From DASXKD01 sp963734725 (GTDB lineage: Bacteria > Actinomycetota > Actinomycetes > Streptosporangiales > Streptosporangiaceae): a stretch of DNA of 64,000 bases. The position numbers were made by a program, and so were the translations under genes. Where the stretch lies: contig CAVTIX010000025.1 in assembly GCA_963734725.1 (NCBI GenBank), forward strand, positions 213,997 through 277,996, written 5' to 3'. Numbering within the stretch: position 1 is the stretch's first letter; every line of letters starts with the position of its first letter. This document shows, piece after piece, positions 34,206 to 42,383 of this stretch. The notes beneath the pieces were generated by a model. It searched no databases, had not been told where the DNA came from, and saw only the letters and a list, made by a program, of their open reading frames with translations.

Positions 34206-34432
34206 ATGTCACCACTACCACGGATCACTGGCCGGGAGGTGGTCCGGGCGCTCGGCAGACTGGGCTGGGTGGTTGTGGTTCAGAAAGGATCCACGCCCAG
34301 CTCAAGCGACCAGACGGGAGCGGTCGCGTGACGGTTCCCCTCCATGCCGGCGAGACGCTTGGTCCGGGCTTACTTCGCTCAATCATGAATCAGGCTGGTA
34401 TCACCGCCGATGAGCTCCGGGCCGTTCTCTGA
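34206..34432 (+). pseudogene. hicA: HicA toxin, one-base frameshift at the catalytic His
   Basis: Frame 1 from ATG 34206 reads MSPLPRITGREVVRALGRLG then WVVVVQKGS; the other frame continues HAQLKRPDGSGRVTVPLHAG and ends ITADELRAVL at 34432. Together they form a complete HicA mRNA-interferase with the dsRBD-like fold. One base is missing at about 34291 (TCCACG for TCCCACG), just before the catalytic His of the GSH motif. As read the toxin is inactive. The antitoxin gene downstream is intact. Confidence 0.85.
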
Positions 34433-34445
34433 CAGGATAAGAGGG

Positions 34446-34670
34446 ATGAGCACCTACACAATCGTGGTTGAGCCCGACGAAGATGGCGGTTTCTTCGTCG
34501 TCGTCCCGGCGCTCCCAGGATGCTTCACCCGTGGCCGGACCATCGAGGAATGCCGGGAGCGTGCCGTCGAAGCGATCGAGGTGCACATCGCCGGCCTGCG
34601 AGCTGACGGAGAGCCAGTTCCTGAAGAGGTCGGAACACCTCAGTTGCTGGCCGTCACGGTCGCGGCCTGA
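34446..34670 (+). CDS. hicB: HicB antitoxin
   Basis: 74 aa from ATG 34446, with AGAGGG immediately upstream. Partial RNase-H-like HicB fold: YTIVVEPDEDGGFFVVVPALPGCFTRGRTIEEC, then AIEVHIAGLRADGEPVPEE. No C-terminal DNA-binding domain, so it is the short HicB form. It normally blocks HicA, whose gene here is frameshifted, 13 bases upstream. The pair sits between fbiB and fbiC as a small mobile module. Confidence 0.9.
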   Translation: MSTYTIVVEPDEDGGFFVVVPALPGCFTRGRTIEECRERAVEAIEVHIAGLRADGEPVPEEVGTPQLLAVTVAA

Positions 34671-34705
34671 TGTCGCCCCACTGGCAGCGCCGCACCGGAG
34701 TTGCC

Positions 34706-34722
34706 GCCCGGAGTCTCCGGGC
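34706..34722. terminator. Hairpin between hicB and fbiC
   Basis: GCCCGGAG-T-CTCCGGGC dyad between two convergent genes; it would fold as a 7-bp stem with a 3-base loop. A possible shared terminator without a U-run. Confidence 0.4.
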
Positions 34723-34753
34723 TCAAACAAGTCGGCGATTCAGGGGCTGACGG

Positions 34754-37393
34754 TCAGCCAGGGACCAGAGGCAGGTTTGTGCGCCGGCCCCGGACGGAGG
34801 TGCACACGCCGTCGCTAAGGGCAGCCGCGGCCCGTCGTTCTTCAGCGGGATTTTCATACAAGGTCGTGCGCTGCCGGAGCGGCCTGCCGAGCGGGCCAGC
34901 CAGGGCAGCCATCTGGCTGATGGTCTTGTACGAGCCGTTCTGGGATCCGGCCATCCGGCTGATCGTCTCTTCCATCAGGGTGCCCCCGATGTCGTTGACC
35001 CCGCCGGCCAGCACCTCCCGGCAGCCTTCGTCGCCGAGCTTGACCCAGGAGCACTGGATCGAGCCGATCGCGCCGTGCAGCATCAGCCGGGACACGGCGT
35101 GCACCGCCCGGTTCTCCCGCCGGGTGGGGCCCGGGCGAGCCAGGCCGGCCAGGTAGATCGGCGCGTTCGCGTGCACGAACGGGAGCAGCACGAACTCGGT
35201 GAAGCCTCCGGTGCGCTCCTGGATGCCGCGGATCACCCGCAGGTGCCCGACCCAGTGCGCGGGCGTGTCCACATGCCCGTACATCATCGTGGCTGTCGTC
35301 GGGATGCCCAGCTCGTGCGCGGTGGTGATCACCTCAATCCAGGCCGCGGCGGGCAGCTTGCCCTTGGTGAGTACCCAGCGCACGTCGTCATCGAGGATCT
35401 CGGCCGCGGTCCCTGGCAGTGAGCCCACCCCGGACTCGCGGGCCCGGATGAGCCACTCCCGCACCGGCAGGCCGGTGCGCGCGGATCCGTTGCTCACCTC
35501 CATCGGCGAGAACGCGTGCACGTGTATGTCCGGGCAGCGCCGCTTGACCTCGGCGGCCAGGTCGAAGTAGGCGGTTCCGGGCAGGTCGGGGTGGATCCCG
35601 CCCTGCATGCATACCTCGGTCGCGCCGGCCTGCCACGCCTCCTCGGCCCGGTCCCCCACCTGGGACAGCGACAGCGTGTAGGCGTCGGCGTCGGTGCGCC
35701 GCTGCGCGAACGCGCAGAACCGGCAGCCGGTGTAGCAGACGTTGGTGAAGTTGATGTTGCGGGTGACCACGTAGGTGATGTCGTCGCCGGCCACGTCGCG
35801 GCGCAGCCCGTCGGCCAGCGTGGCGAGCGCGTCCAGTTCCGGGCCGTCGGCGTCGAGCAGGGCCAGCGCCTGCGCGTCGGAGATCCCCCCGGGATTGGCT
35901 TCGGCCGCGCGCAGGGCCGCGGCCACCTCGGGCCGCAGCCGCTGCGGGGCACCGGCGGCACTCCCGCGGCGCGCCGCCGGGTCGATCCGGGCGGCCACCT
36001 CGTCCCAGTCGCCGTACACCTCGGCGAAGTCGTCCCTGCGGTCGCTGGTCCGCCCCGCGCTGTCGATCGTGACGTGCAGGTCCGTGCGGCCAGAGGCCTC
36101 GCCCCAGCCGCCGTCGGGCGCCTGCCAGGGCAGGCCGCGCGGGATCGCGCCCTCGCGGGCCAGGCCGGTCGGCGGGTCGGCGAGCGCCGCCACGTGCCCG
36201 GCCAGCCGCGGGTCGAGCCACGGCTCGCGCAGGTACCCGGGGTAGATCGTGAGGCGTTCCGCGAGCCGCATCCCCGCGGCCTGGGTGCGGCCGGCCAGCT
36301 CCTCGATCTGCGGCCACGGCCGCTCGGGGTTGACGTGATCCGGGGTGAGCGGCGAGACGCCGCCCCAGTCGTCGATCCCCGCCGCCAAGATCAGGCCGTA
36401 CTGGTCGCCGATGAGGTTCGGCGGGGCCTGGATCCGCGCGGCCGGGCCGAGCACCAGTCGCGCCACCGCGATCGTCGCGGCCAGGTCGGCCAGCTCAGCG
36501 TCCGGGACGCCGCGCATCTTGGTGTCGGGTTTGGCCCGGAAGTTCTGCACGATGACTTCCTGGATGCCGCCGTACTCCCGGGCGATCTGCCGGATCGCGA
36601 ACAGCGACTCCGCGCGCTCCGCGCGGGTCTCCCCGATGCCGATCAGGATGCCCGTGGTGAACGGGACCGAGCAGCGGCCGGCGTCCTCCAGGACCCGCAG
36701 CCGGACGGCCGGGTCCTTGTCCGGGCTGCCGTAGTGCGGGCTGCCGCGCTCGGTGAACAGCCGGGCCGCGGTGGTTTCAAGCATCATGCCCATGGACGGC
36801 GCGACCGGCTTGAGCCGCTGGAAGTCGCGCCAGGTCAGCACGCCGGGATTGAGATGCGGCAGCAGGCCGGTCTCCTCCAGCACCCGGATGGCCATGGCCC
36901 GGACGTAGGAGAGCGTGTCGTCGTAGCCGTTCTGGTCGAGCCAGTCGCGCGCCGCGGGCCACCGGTCCTCGGGCCGGTCGCCGAGGGTGAACAGCGCTTC
37001 CTTGCAGCCGAGCTCGGCGCCCTGGCGGGCGATGGCAAGCACCTGGTCCGGGGACAGGTAGGGGCTGTCCAGCCGGCCGGGCACCGTGGCGAAGGTGCAG
37101 TAGCCGCACCGGTCCCGGCACAGCCGGGTCAGCGGGATGAACACCTTGCGCGAGTAGGTGATGACGCCGGGGCGCCCAGCGGCGGTGAGCCCGGCATCCC
37201 TGGCGCGGCCCGCGTACCCGAGCAGCCGGTCCAGGTCGGCGCCCCTGGCGTGCAGCAGCACGGCCGCCTCACCCTGGTCGAGTGGTTTGCCGTCCCTGGC
37301 GCGGGCCAGCGCCCGCCGGATCGCGGTGGCGGGCGGCGTGTCCTCGGCGGGCCCCCCAGGCTGCGCGCCGCGGGCGCGCGCATCAAGGCTCAT
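34754..37393 (-). CDS. fbiC: FO synthase (CofG-CofH fusion)
   Basis: 879 aa, two radical-SAM halves making 7,8-didemethyl-8-hydroxy-5-deazariboflavin (FO), the F420 chromophore, from tyrosine and a ribityl uracil. The first half (CofG) has Cys92-x3-Cys96-x2-Cys99 in CRDRCGYCTF. The second half (CofH, cluster at about 550) has CYTGCRFCAF. Both also show the typical GGIHPD-like and GIGETRAER regions. With fbiA and fbiB nearby, most of the F420 pathway is here; fbiD/cofC is not in this window. Start ATG 37393. Confidence 0.96.
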   Translation of the reverse strand: MSLDARARGAQPGGPAEDTPPATAIRRALARARDGKPLDQGEAAVLLHARGADLDRLLGYAGRARDAGLTAAGRPGVITYSRKVFIPLTRLCRDRCGYCTFATVPGRLDSPYLSPDQVLAIARQGAELGCKEALFTLGDRPEDRWPAARDWLDQNGYDDTLSYVRAMAIRVLEETGLLPHLNPGVLTWRDFQRLKPVAPSMGMMLETTAARLFTERGSPHYGSPDKDPAVRLRVLEDAGRCSVPFTTGILIGIGETRAERAESLFAIRQIAREYGGIQEVIVQNFRAKPDTKMRGVPDAELADLAATIAVARLVLGPAARIQAPPNLIGDQYGLILAAGIDDWGGVSPLTPDHVNPERPWPQIEELAGRTQAAGMRLAERLTIYPGYLREPWLDPRLAGHVAALADPPTGLAREGAIPRGLPWQAPDGGWGEASGRTDLHVTIDSAGRTSDRRDDFAEVYGDWDEVAARIDPAARRGSAAGAPQRLRPEVAAALRAAEANPGGISDAQALALLDADGPELDALATLADGLRRDVAGDDITYVVTRNINFTNVCYTGCRFCAFAQRRTDADAYTLSLSQVGDRAEEAWQAGATEVCMQGGIHPDLPGTAYFDLAAEVKRRCPDIHVHAFSPMEVSNGSARTGLPVREWLIRARESGVGSLPGTAAEILDDDVRWVLTKGKLPAAAWIEVITTAHELGIPTTATMMYGHVDTPAHWVGHLRVIRGIQERTGGFTEFVLLPFVHANAPIYLAGLARPGPTRRENRAVHAVSRLMLHGAIGSIQCSWVKLGDEGCREVLAGGVNDIGGTLMEETISRMAGSQNGSYKTISQMAALAGPLGRPLRQRTTLYENPAEERRAAAALSDGVCTSVRGRRTNLPLVPG

Positions 37394-37478
37394 CCCGTCA
37401 CCCTACGGTGCGCCACCGACTCCGCCACGGTGCGCCCTTCCGCCGCCCGGGGTACGCCCTGCGCCTGGCCGGATCCGG

Positions 37479-37550
37479 CCCCTGCGGTCCGGCCGGGTGC
37501 AGCCCCTGCGGTCCGGCCGGGTGCAGCCCCTGCGGTCCGGCGGGGGTACG
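37479..37550. repeat. 24-bp tandem repeat upstream of fbiC
   Basis: Three head-to-tail copies of CCCCTGCGGTCCGGCCGGGT+GCAG; the first two are identical and the third is degenerate. It lies in the 246-base gap between fbiC and the reductase gene, which otherwise holds no convincing gene. Confidence 0.8.
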
Positions 37551-37639
37551 GCCCTGCGTCTGGCCGGGGTGCGCCCAGCGTCCGGTCGGGCCGCCTGGCC
37601 GTGCGGCGGGCGGTGGCCCGTACCGCCGCCCGCCGCGGG

Positions 37640-38272
37640 TCATGTCTCGCCGATGACGTCCCCGGGCTGGACGGACCCGAAGGCAGGAGCTCCCGCTGCC
37701 TCGTAGGTGTGCATGACCACGCCGTTGCCGGTGCTGCGGGTGTCCACCAGGCGCATCGCGGCTAGCGGGGCGCCATCGGCGAACAGTCGCTGACCGCGGC
37801 CCAGCACCACGGGGAAGATCACCATGCGGTAGGCGTCGATCAAGCTGTGCGGCATGAGAGACCGCGCCAGCGCGCCGCTGCCGTGGATCTGAAGCTCCCG
37901 GCCGGGCGCCTCTTTGAGCTTCGCGACCAGCTTCGGGGTGTCGCCGCGCAACGGCACCGCGCCCTTCCACGACAGGTCGGCCAGGGTCGCGGTGACGACG
38001 TGCTTGGGGCGGGAGTTGAGCTGGGCGGCAACCCGGTTGGCAGGGTCGGTGACCTGCGGCCAGAAACCCGCCATCGCCTGGTAGCTGATCCGCCCGAGCA
38101 GGAACGCGTCGGCGGCGTCGAAGACCTCGTTCATGTACTGGCCGGTCTCGTCGTCGAAGTGCGGTGGCAGCCAGCCGCCCAGGTCGAATCCGTTCCTCGG
38201 GTCCTCTTCCGGGCCGCCGGGGCTTTGCATGACGCCGTCCATGGACACGAAGGTGGTCAGGGTCAGTCGCAT
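37640..38272 (-). CDS. RibD C-terminal/dihydrofolate reductase-like protein
   Basis: 210-aa protein of the RibD_C/DHFR-like fold (MRLTLTTFVSMDGVMQSPGG start, DAFLLGRISYQAMAGFW, VVTATLADLSWKGAV, LQIHGSGALARSLM, FPVVLGRGQRLFADG). Family members bind NADPH and are often stand-alone reductases of unknown substrate. It is upstream of and divergent from the MarR operon. No other riboflavin or folate genes are near. Confidence 0.88.
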   Translation of the reverse strand: MRLTLTTFVSMDGVMQSPGGPEEDPRNGFDLGGWLPPHFDDETGQYMNEVFDAADAFLLGRISYQAMAGFWPQVTDPANRVAAQLNSRPKHVVTATLADLSWKGAVPLRGDTPKLVAKLKEAPGRELQIHGSGALARSLMPHSLIDAYRMVIFPVVLGRGQRLFADGAPLAAMRLVDTRSTGNGVVMHTYEAAGAPAFGSVQPGDVIGET

Positions 38273-38343
38273 CGCGCCTCCTTGCCAGCCAGGCCGGCCC
38301 TGCGCCGGCTCTTACCTTCGTTACGAACGGCCTCCCAGCCAAT

Positions 38344-38374
38344 CGACACCCTCCGGCGCCGACACCCTCCGGCG
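38344..38374. repeat. 15-bp direct repeat in divergent promoter region
   Basis: CGACACCCTCCGGCG occurs twice, one base apart (38344-38358 and 38360-38374), between the RibD-like gene and the MarR operon. Possible operator pair. Confidence 0.45.
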
Positions 38375-38407
38375 GCGTGCCGGGGCGACCGCTCCCCAAG
38401 CCTATTC

Positions 38408-38430
38408 CGATATCGTATAATCCGATATCG
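38408..38430 (+). promoter_or_regulatory. Leaderless promoter with twin CGATATCG operators
   Basis: A perfect -10 TATAAT (38416-38421) lies between two identical palindromes CGATATCG (38408-38415 and 38423-38430). The start codon GTG begins at 38430, where transcription should begin, so the mRNA is probably leaderless. The palindromes are the likely binding sites of the MarR protein encoded here. Confidence 0.65.
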
Positions 38431-38858
38431 TGATAGATGCCGAGTACCCGGGCGGCGTGATCCTCGCCCTGCACCGGGCCACCCACGCCACCCTGCACGC
38501 GCTCACCACCGCGCTGGCCGACCTGGATCTGCCCGCGGCCGACATCGACGTGCTGGCCATTCTCGCCGACGGCGCCGGGCGCACCGTGGGCGCGCTGGCC
38601 ACCGCCACCGCCACCAGGCCCAGCACGCTGACCAGCCTGCTCGACCGGCTGATCAAGCGGGGGTACATCGCGCGGGAACTGGACCTAGCCGACCGCCGCT
38701 CGTTTCTGATCTCGCTGACTCCCGCCGGCCAGGCCGCCGCGCAGCACGCCGCCGCCGCGATCGCCGATCTCGAACGGCAGGCGCTGGCCACGGTGACCCC
38801 GGCGCAGCGCGCCGGTTTCCATACCGTGATCGATGCGCTGGCGGAGGTATCCCGATGA
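38430..38858 (+). CDS. MarR family transcriptional regulator
   Basis: 142 aa from GTG 38430. Winged helix: LDLPAADIDVLAILADG, then AGRTVGALATATATRPSTLTSLLDRLI (recognition helix) and the wing ELDLADRRSFLISLTPAG. N- and C-terminal helices make the dimer. The gene begins at its own promoter's expected transcription start and is flanked by twin palindromes, so autoregulation is likely. Its stop overlaps the next gene (ATGA). Confidence 0.9.
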   Translation: MIDAEYPGGVILALHRATHATLHALTTALADLDLPAADIDVLAILADGAGRTVGALATATATRPSTLTSLLDRLIKRGYIARELDLADRRSFLISLTPAGQAAAQHAAAAIADLERQALATVTPAQRAGFHTVIDALAEVSR

Positions 38859-39370
38859 CCGCCCATGACCCGCGCCGCTCGCATGACCCGCACGATGCCA
38901 CCTTGCCCGCAGAACTGGCCTCGGCCCTGGCGGAGATCGTCCCGCTAGGCGGCGCGTTCCGCCACCGCGAGCACATCCACCTCGCCTACCTCGCGGTGCA
39001 GCGGCACGGGGCGGACCGGGCCGCCGGGGTGGTGTCCGGCTGGATCCGGCAGCTTGCGGCGTACCAACGCGCCCCGCAGAAGTTCAATGCGACGGTCACC
39101 AGGGCCTGGACGGAGATCGTCGCCCACCACATGGCCACCGCCCCGCCGGCCGCGGATTTCGCCAGCTTCGCGGACAGGTACCCGGCACTGCTCGACAAGC
39201 GCCTGCTGGCCCGGCACTACACCGCGCGGACCTTGGCCTCTCCGGCCGCACGGACCGGCTGGGCAGCACCCGACCTGGCGCCCTTCCCGTGGCGCGGCCC
39301 TGCCGACGGCGCCACCACGGTGCCACCACCGAAGGGAGCGGACCTCACACGCAGACGCCGCTTCCATTGA
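38855..39370 (+). CDS. Uncharacterised protein coupled to MarR
   Basis: 171 aa, ATG 38855 overlapping the MarR stop. Not recognised. The middle reads AFRHREHIHLAYLAVQRHG, then VVSGWIRQLAAYQRAPQKFN and HATYTAR-like basic stretches; His- and Arg-rich helices, no membrane segment or signal peptide. The tail is basic (RRRRFH). It may bind the MarR ligand or act on it, but nothing in the sequence decides. After it, 39371-39567 holds only a short TTG-initiated 26-codon frame of doubtful value. Confidence 0.7.
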   Translation: MTAHDPRRSHDPHDATLPAELASALAEIVPLGGAFRHREHIHLAYLAVQRHGADRAAGVVSGWIRQLAAYQRAPQKFNATVTRAWTEIVAHHMATAPPAADFASFADRYPALLDKRLLARHYTARTLASPAARTGWAAPDLAPFPWRGPADGATTVPPPKGADLTRRRRFH

Positions 39371-39567
39371 GCCTGCCGATCGAATTCCTCACCATGCCCG
39401 CAGCCCACGGCGCCAAGACCGCCGTCACCATCACCCACCGCGCCTAAGCGGGAACGCTGGAAGAAATCGGGCGGGCACATGTCCAGCCGAGCGCGGGCGC
39501 CCGTGCCGCAGAGCGCGGGCGCCCCAGCACATGGCGGAATGTGCTGGTTGGCGCAACCACAACAGTC

Positions 39568-40008
39568 TTAGGCGGAAGATCTGCTATCTCCGCTTGGACT
39601 ACGTGAGGATGCCTTCTGCGCCGTCCACGCCAGGATCAAGAAGGTGAGCACCACGGCCGCGTTGAGCCACGCGAATGGGAGATTGAACCCCCACCAGAAG
39701 GGCGCGCCGAGCAGTATCCCCACGACCGTGACCACGATCCCTGAGGGACGCGGCCACAGCAGCAGGACACCGCCGACGATCTGGACGACGCAGGCCGCGA
39801 GGAAGCCCGCCAGCAGCGGCACGGTCGTTGGCACCCCGATCCGTTCGAAGGGGCCGTTGCCGTACGTGGGATTCCCGAAGGTGTAGATGATGCCGTGCCC
39901 TTGGCCGACGCTCACGATCGCAGGAATCGCGAAACCGCCGAACCCCAATCCGTTGACGATGCCGTTCGCGCCGGCGATCCGCAGGCACCAGGCCGCCAGG
40001 CGCGTCAT
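39568..40008 (-). CDS. Small membrane protein at the end of the ABC operon
   Basis: 146 aa from ATG 40008, which overlaps the stop of the upstream permease (ATGA). Four membrane helices (about 5-28, 57-75, 80-98, 105-122) with NGLGFGGFAIPAIVS and a short Ser-rich tail. Not recognised as a known family. It is co-translated with the ABC transporter genes. Confidence 0.8.
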   Translation of the reverse strand: MTRLAAWCLRIAGANGIVNGLGFGGFAIPAIVSVGQGHGIIYTFGNPTYGNGPFERIGVPTTVPLLAGFLAACVVQIVGGVLLLWPRPSGIVVTVVGILLGAPFWWGFNLPFAWLNAAVVLTFLILAWTAQKASSRSPSGDSRSSA

Positions 40009-40637
40009 GAGGTGAGGTCCTGTCGAATGGTGATGCCGGTGCCGGGCAGCCACCGGGGCAGGGGCCGGCCGTTGACCGACACGGCGACGGCGGCCACGCA
40101 CACGGCGAGGACGGTCCACCACACGGTGTTCGACGACAGCCCGCCGCCGGATGCCGGGAACGTGCTGACCCGGCGGGCCACCGGCGGTAGGAGACTGGGC
40201 GCCATCAGGATCAGCACGACGGCGGCGGAGGCCGGCGCGCCCGGCTCACCGGTACGCGTGCGGGCCACACACGCCGCAGCGAATCCCAGCACCACGTTCC
40301 CGGCGAGCGCGAGCCCGGTCGCCGCCCACGGCAGCGCCAGCCCGCGCAGCGCACCGGCCAGCATCAGCGCCGCGCCGGCAGCGAGCGGGGCCAGCAGCGC
40401 CAGGGACCGGATCGCGGTGCGACGGACGGGCCCGGTCGGTGTCACGTCGACGACCAGGCTGGCCGGCTCGTCGAGAACGAACGCCGCCGCGGCGGCGAGC
40501 AGGGTGAAAGCGAGCGGGAACAGCACGGCGGCGGCCGCGGGGAACGCGATCCCGCAGCCGCCCAGCACGACCGCCGCGCCGCTGACCCCGGTGACCGCCG
40601 GCCACGCCCCGGCCCGCAGCATCGCCCGGACCATCAT
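40005..40637 (-). CDS. ABC-2 type membrane component (second permease)
   Basis: 210 aa, ATG 40637 overlapping the preceding stop (ATGA). About six hydrophobic helices (AAAAVLFPLAFTLLAAAAAFVL and similar), no nucleotide-binding motif. Sequence conservation is low, but its position after the first permease suggests a transport partner. Confidence 0.75.
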   Translation of the reverse strand: MMVRAMLRAGAWPAVTGVSGAAVVLGGCGIAFPAAAAVLFPLAFTLLAAAAAFVLDEPASLVVDVTPTGPVRRTAIRSLALLAPLAAGAALMLAGALRGLALPWAATGLALAGNVVLGFAAACVARTRTGEPGAPASAAVVLILMAPSLLPPVARRVSTFPASGGGLSSNTVWWTVLAVCVAAVAVSVNGRPLPRWLPGTGITIRQDLTS

Positions 40638-41503
40638 GCGTGGACTGCGTGGGTGAATCCGCCGCCGGCGGCCAGCACGAGCATGATCGCGGCCACCACC
40701 AGGACGATCTGAAGGGTACGGACGATCTGGGACCGCTCCCGGCCTTCGGCCCCGCGCAGCAGCGCCACCAGTACCGCGGTCGCGCACAGCGCGAGCTGCC
40801 AGCCGATGAAGAACCACGGCGATCCGCGCCAGGTCGTGACGTCGGCGGCGTTGTTCATGTAGGTAAAGAACGCGAACGGCGAGAACAGCCGCAGTGCCGT
40901 GAAGGCCGCCGAGTCCGGATGCGACAAGGACCCGAAGGTCGCCACGTTCACCCAGCCGAAAATGACCAGGGACAGCACGAGCGCGGCGCCCGGGAAGCGG
41001 ACCCAGCGGCCCAGCGCGACACCGAGCAGCGGGCCGCCGAGGGACGGGATGACGATCTGCCCGACCAGGACGGCGACCTGCGCCGGCGGGCTGAACGCCC
41101 CGTACACCAGGGCGCCGGCCGGGTGGAAATGCAGGAACGCGAACAGGGCCAGGCAGCCGCAGAGGAACGGCACGACCGCGACCGCGCAGAGGGCGGCGGT
41201 GCGCGCCGGCAGCGTGGTCGGGGTGACGCCGACGACTGGTTCGCTGTCGCGCATGGAGCGGGTCAGCCAGAACGTGGCCATCATGCCGAACCCGCCCAGG
41301 AAGATCCACGCGTACCAGTTCCCGGTGCCGACCCCGGTGACCGGCGCGCTCCGGTAGCTCCACGTCGTCCACGCGGTCATCGCCACGGCGAACAGGAAGA
41401 CCGGGTTGCCGACAAACCGGCGCATCTCGCGGGCGGCGAGCGCGACGAGCGTGGCCCGGCCGGCGGCCGCCCCGGGGCGGGCGGGCGCGAGCGTCGCGGT
41501 CAC
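40634..41503 (-). CDS. ABC-2 transporter permease
   Basis: 289 aa, GTG 41503 overlapping the ATPase stop. N-terminal coupling segment ATLVALAAREMRRFVGNPVFLFAV, followed by about six helices, typical of ABC-2 permeases. Works with the ATPase encoded upstream. Substrate unknown. Confidence 0.88.
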   Translation of the reverse strand: MTATLAPARPGAAAGRATLVALAAREMRRFVGNPVFLFAVAMTAWTTWSYRSAPVTGVGTGNWYAWIFLGGFGMMATFWLTRSMRDSEPVVGVTPTTLPARTAALCAVAVVPFLCGCLALFAFLHFHPAGALVYGAFSPPAQVAVLVGQIVIPSLGGPLLGVALGRWVRFPGAALVLSLVIFGWVNVATFGSLSHPDSAAFTALRLFSPFAFFTYMNNAADVTTWRGSPWFFIGWQLALCATAVLVALLRGAEGRERSQIVRTLQIVLVVAAIMLVLAAGGGFTHAVHA

Positions 41504-42381
41504 GACGCCACCTCCTCGGCCGGCTTGCTGTCGGGCAGCTCGCCGCGCAGCAGCAGGTACGCGTCCTCAAGGGACGGTTCGACATGCTCGACGCCGTCCC
41601 GCGCGTCCGCGGCGACGTTGCGGTACCGTCCGGTGCCGGTCCGCCAGGAGACGCTCGCCGCCGGGTCCGGCTGGTCGGCCAGCCAGACCCGGCCGGCGGC
41701 CTGGCGGACGAGTTCGGTGACCTGGCCGTCGTAGCGGACCCGGCCGCGGTCCAGCACGGCCACGCGCTCGCACAGGGCCGCGACGTCCTCGGTCTGGTGG
41801 GTGGACAGGACCACGATCGACGTACGCGCGATCTCCGCGAGCACGGTCCGCAGCGTGACCCGCTGCTCCGGGTCGACGCCGCTGGTCGGCTCGTCGAGGA
41901 TCAGCACCGGCGGTGACCCGAGCAGCGCCTGGGCGAGCGCGACCCGCCGGCGCTGGCCGCCGGACATGGCCCGGATCCGCTTCGCCGCGATGTCAGATAG
42001 CCCGACCTGGTCGAGCACCCGGCGCACTTCCGCGTGCCGGGCGTCCGGCTCGGTCCACTCCTTGAGCAGCGCGATGTAGTCCACGAACGCGAACGCGGTG
42101 AAGCCACGCGGGAAGCCGACCTCCTGCGGCAGGTAGCCCAGCTGGCGGCGGATGCCGGTGCGTTCGGCGGGCACCTCCGGGTCCAGGCCCAGCACGCGCA
42201 CCTGTCCCTGGCTGGGCGGCAGCGCGGTGGCCAGCAGGCGGAGCAGCGTGGTCTTGCCCGCGCCGTTCGGGCCGAGCAGTCCGATCACGCCGGGTTCCAG
42301 GTCCAGGTCGACGCCGGCCAGCGCCCGGGTGGCACCGAACGTGCGCCCGACGCCACGCAGGCTGATCGAAGCGGTCAACAT
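41500..42381 (-). CDS. ABC transporter ATP-binding protein
   Basis: 293 aa from ATG 42381; GGAGGT is 6 bases upstream, so the longer GTG 42393 frame is not the start. Walker A GPNGAGKT, Q-loop LGYLPQEVG, signature MSGGQRRRVALAQ, Walker B VLILDEPTSGVD and H-loop STHQ are intact. The ABC-2/CcmA-like class usually drives drug, lipid or polysaccharide export. It is part of a six-gene operon led by an ECF sigma factor. Confidence 0.95.
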   Translation of the reverse strand: MLTASISLRGVGRTFGATRALAGVDLDLEPGVIGLLGPNGAGKTTLLRLLATALPPSQGQVRVLGLDPEVPAERTGIRRQLGYLPQEVGFPRGFTAFAFVDYIALLKEWTEPDARHAEVRRVLDQVGLSDIAAKRIRAMSGGQRRRVALAQALLGSPPVLILDEPTSGVDPEQRVTLRTVLAEIARTSIVVLSTHQTEDVAALCERVAVLDRGRVRYDGQVTELVRQAAGRVWLADQPDPAASVSWRTGTGRYRNVAADARDGVEHVEPSLEDAYLLLRGELPDSKPAEEVAS

Positions 42382-42383
42382 CG

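Noticed and set aside
34178..34432. An 84-aa protein reading through the second frame of hicA
   Set aside because: Its first ~37 residues have no family match, while the other frame gives a clear HicA N-terminus; better explained as one frameshifted gene.
37479..37550. CRISPR array
   Set aside because: Units are contiguous 24-bp tandem repeats without spacers and there are no cas genes.
39366..39446. 26-codon frame after the MarR-linked gene
   Set aside because: TTG start, no ribosome site; possibly a remnant but nothing decides it.
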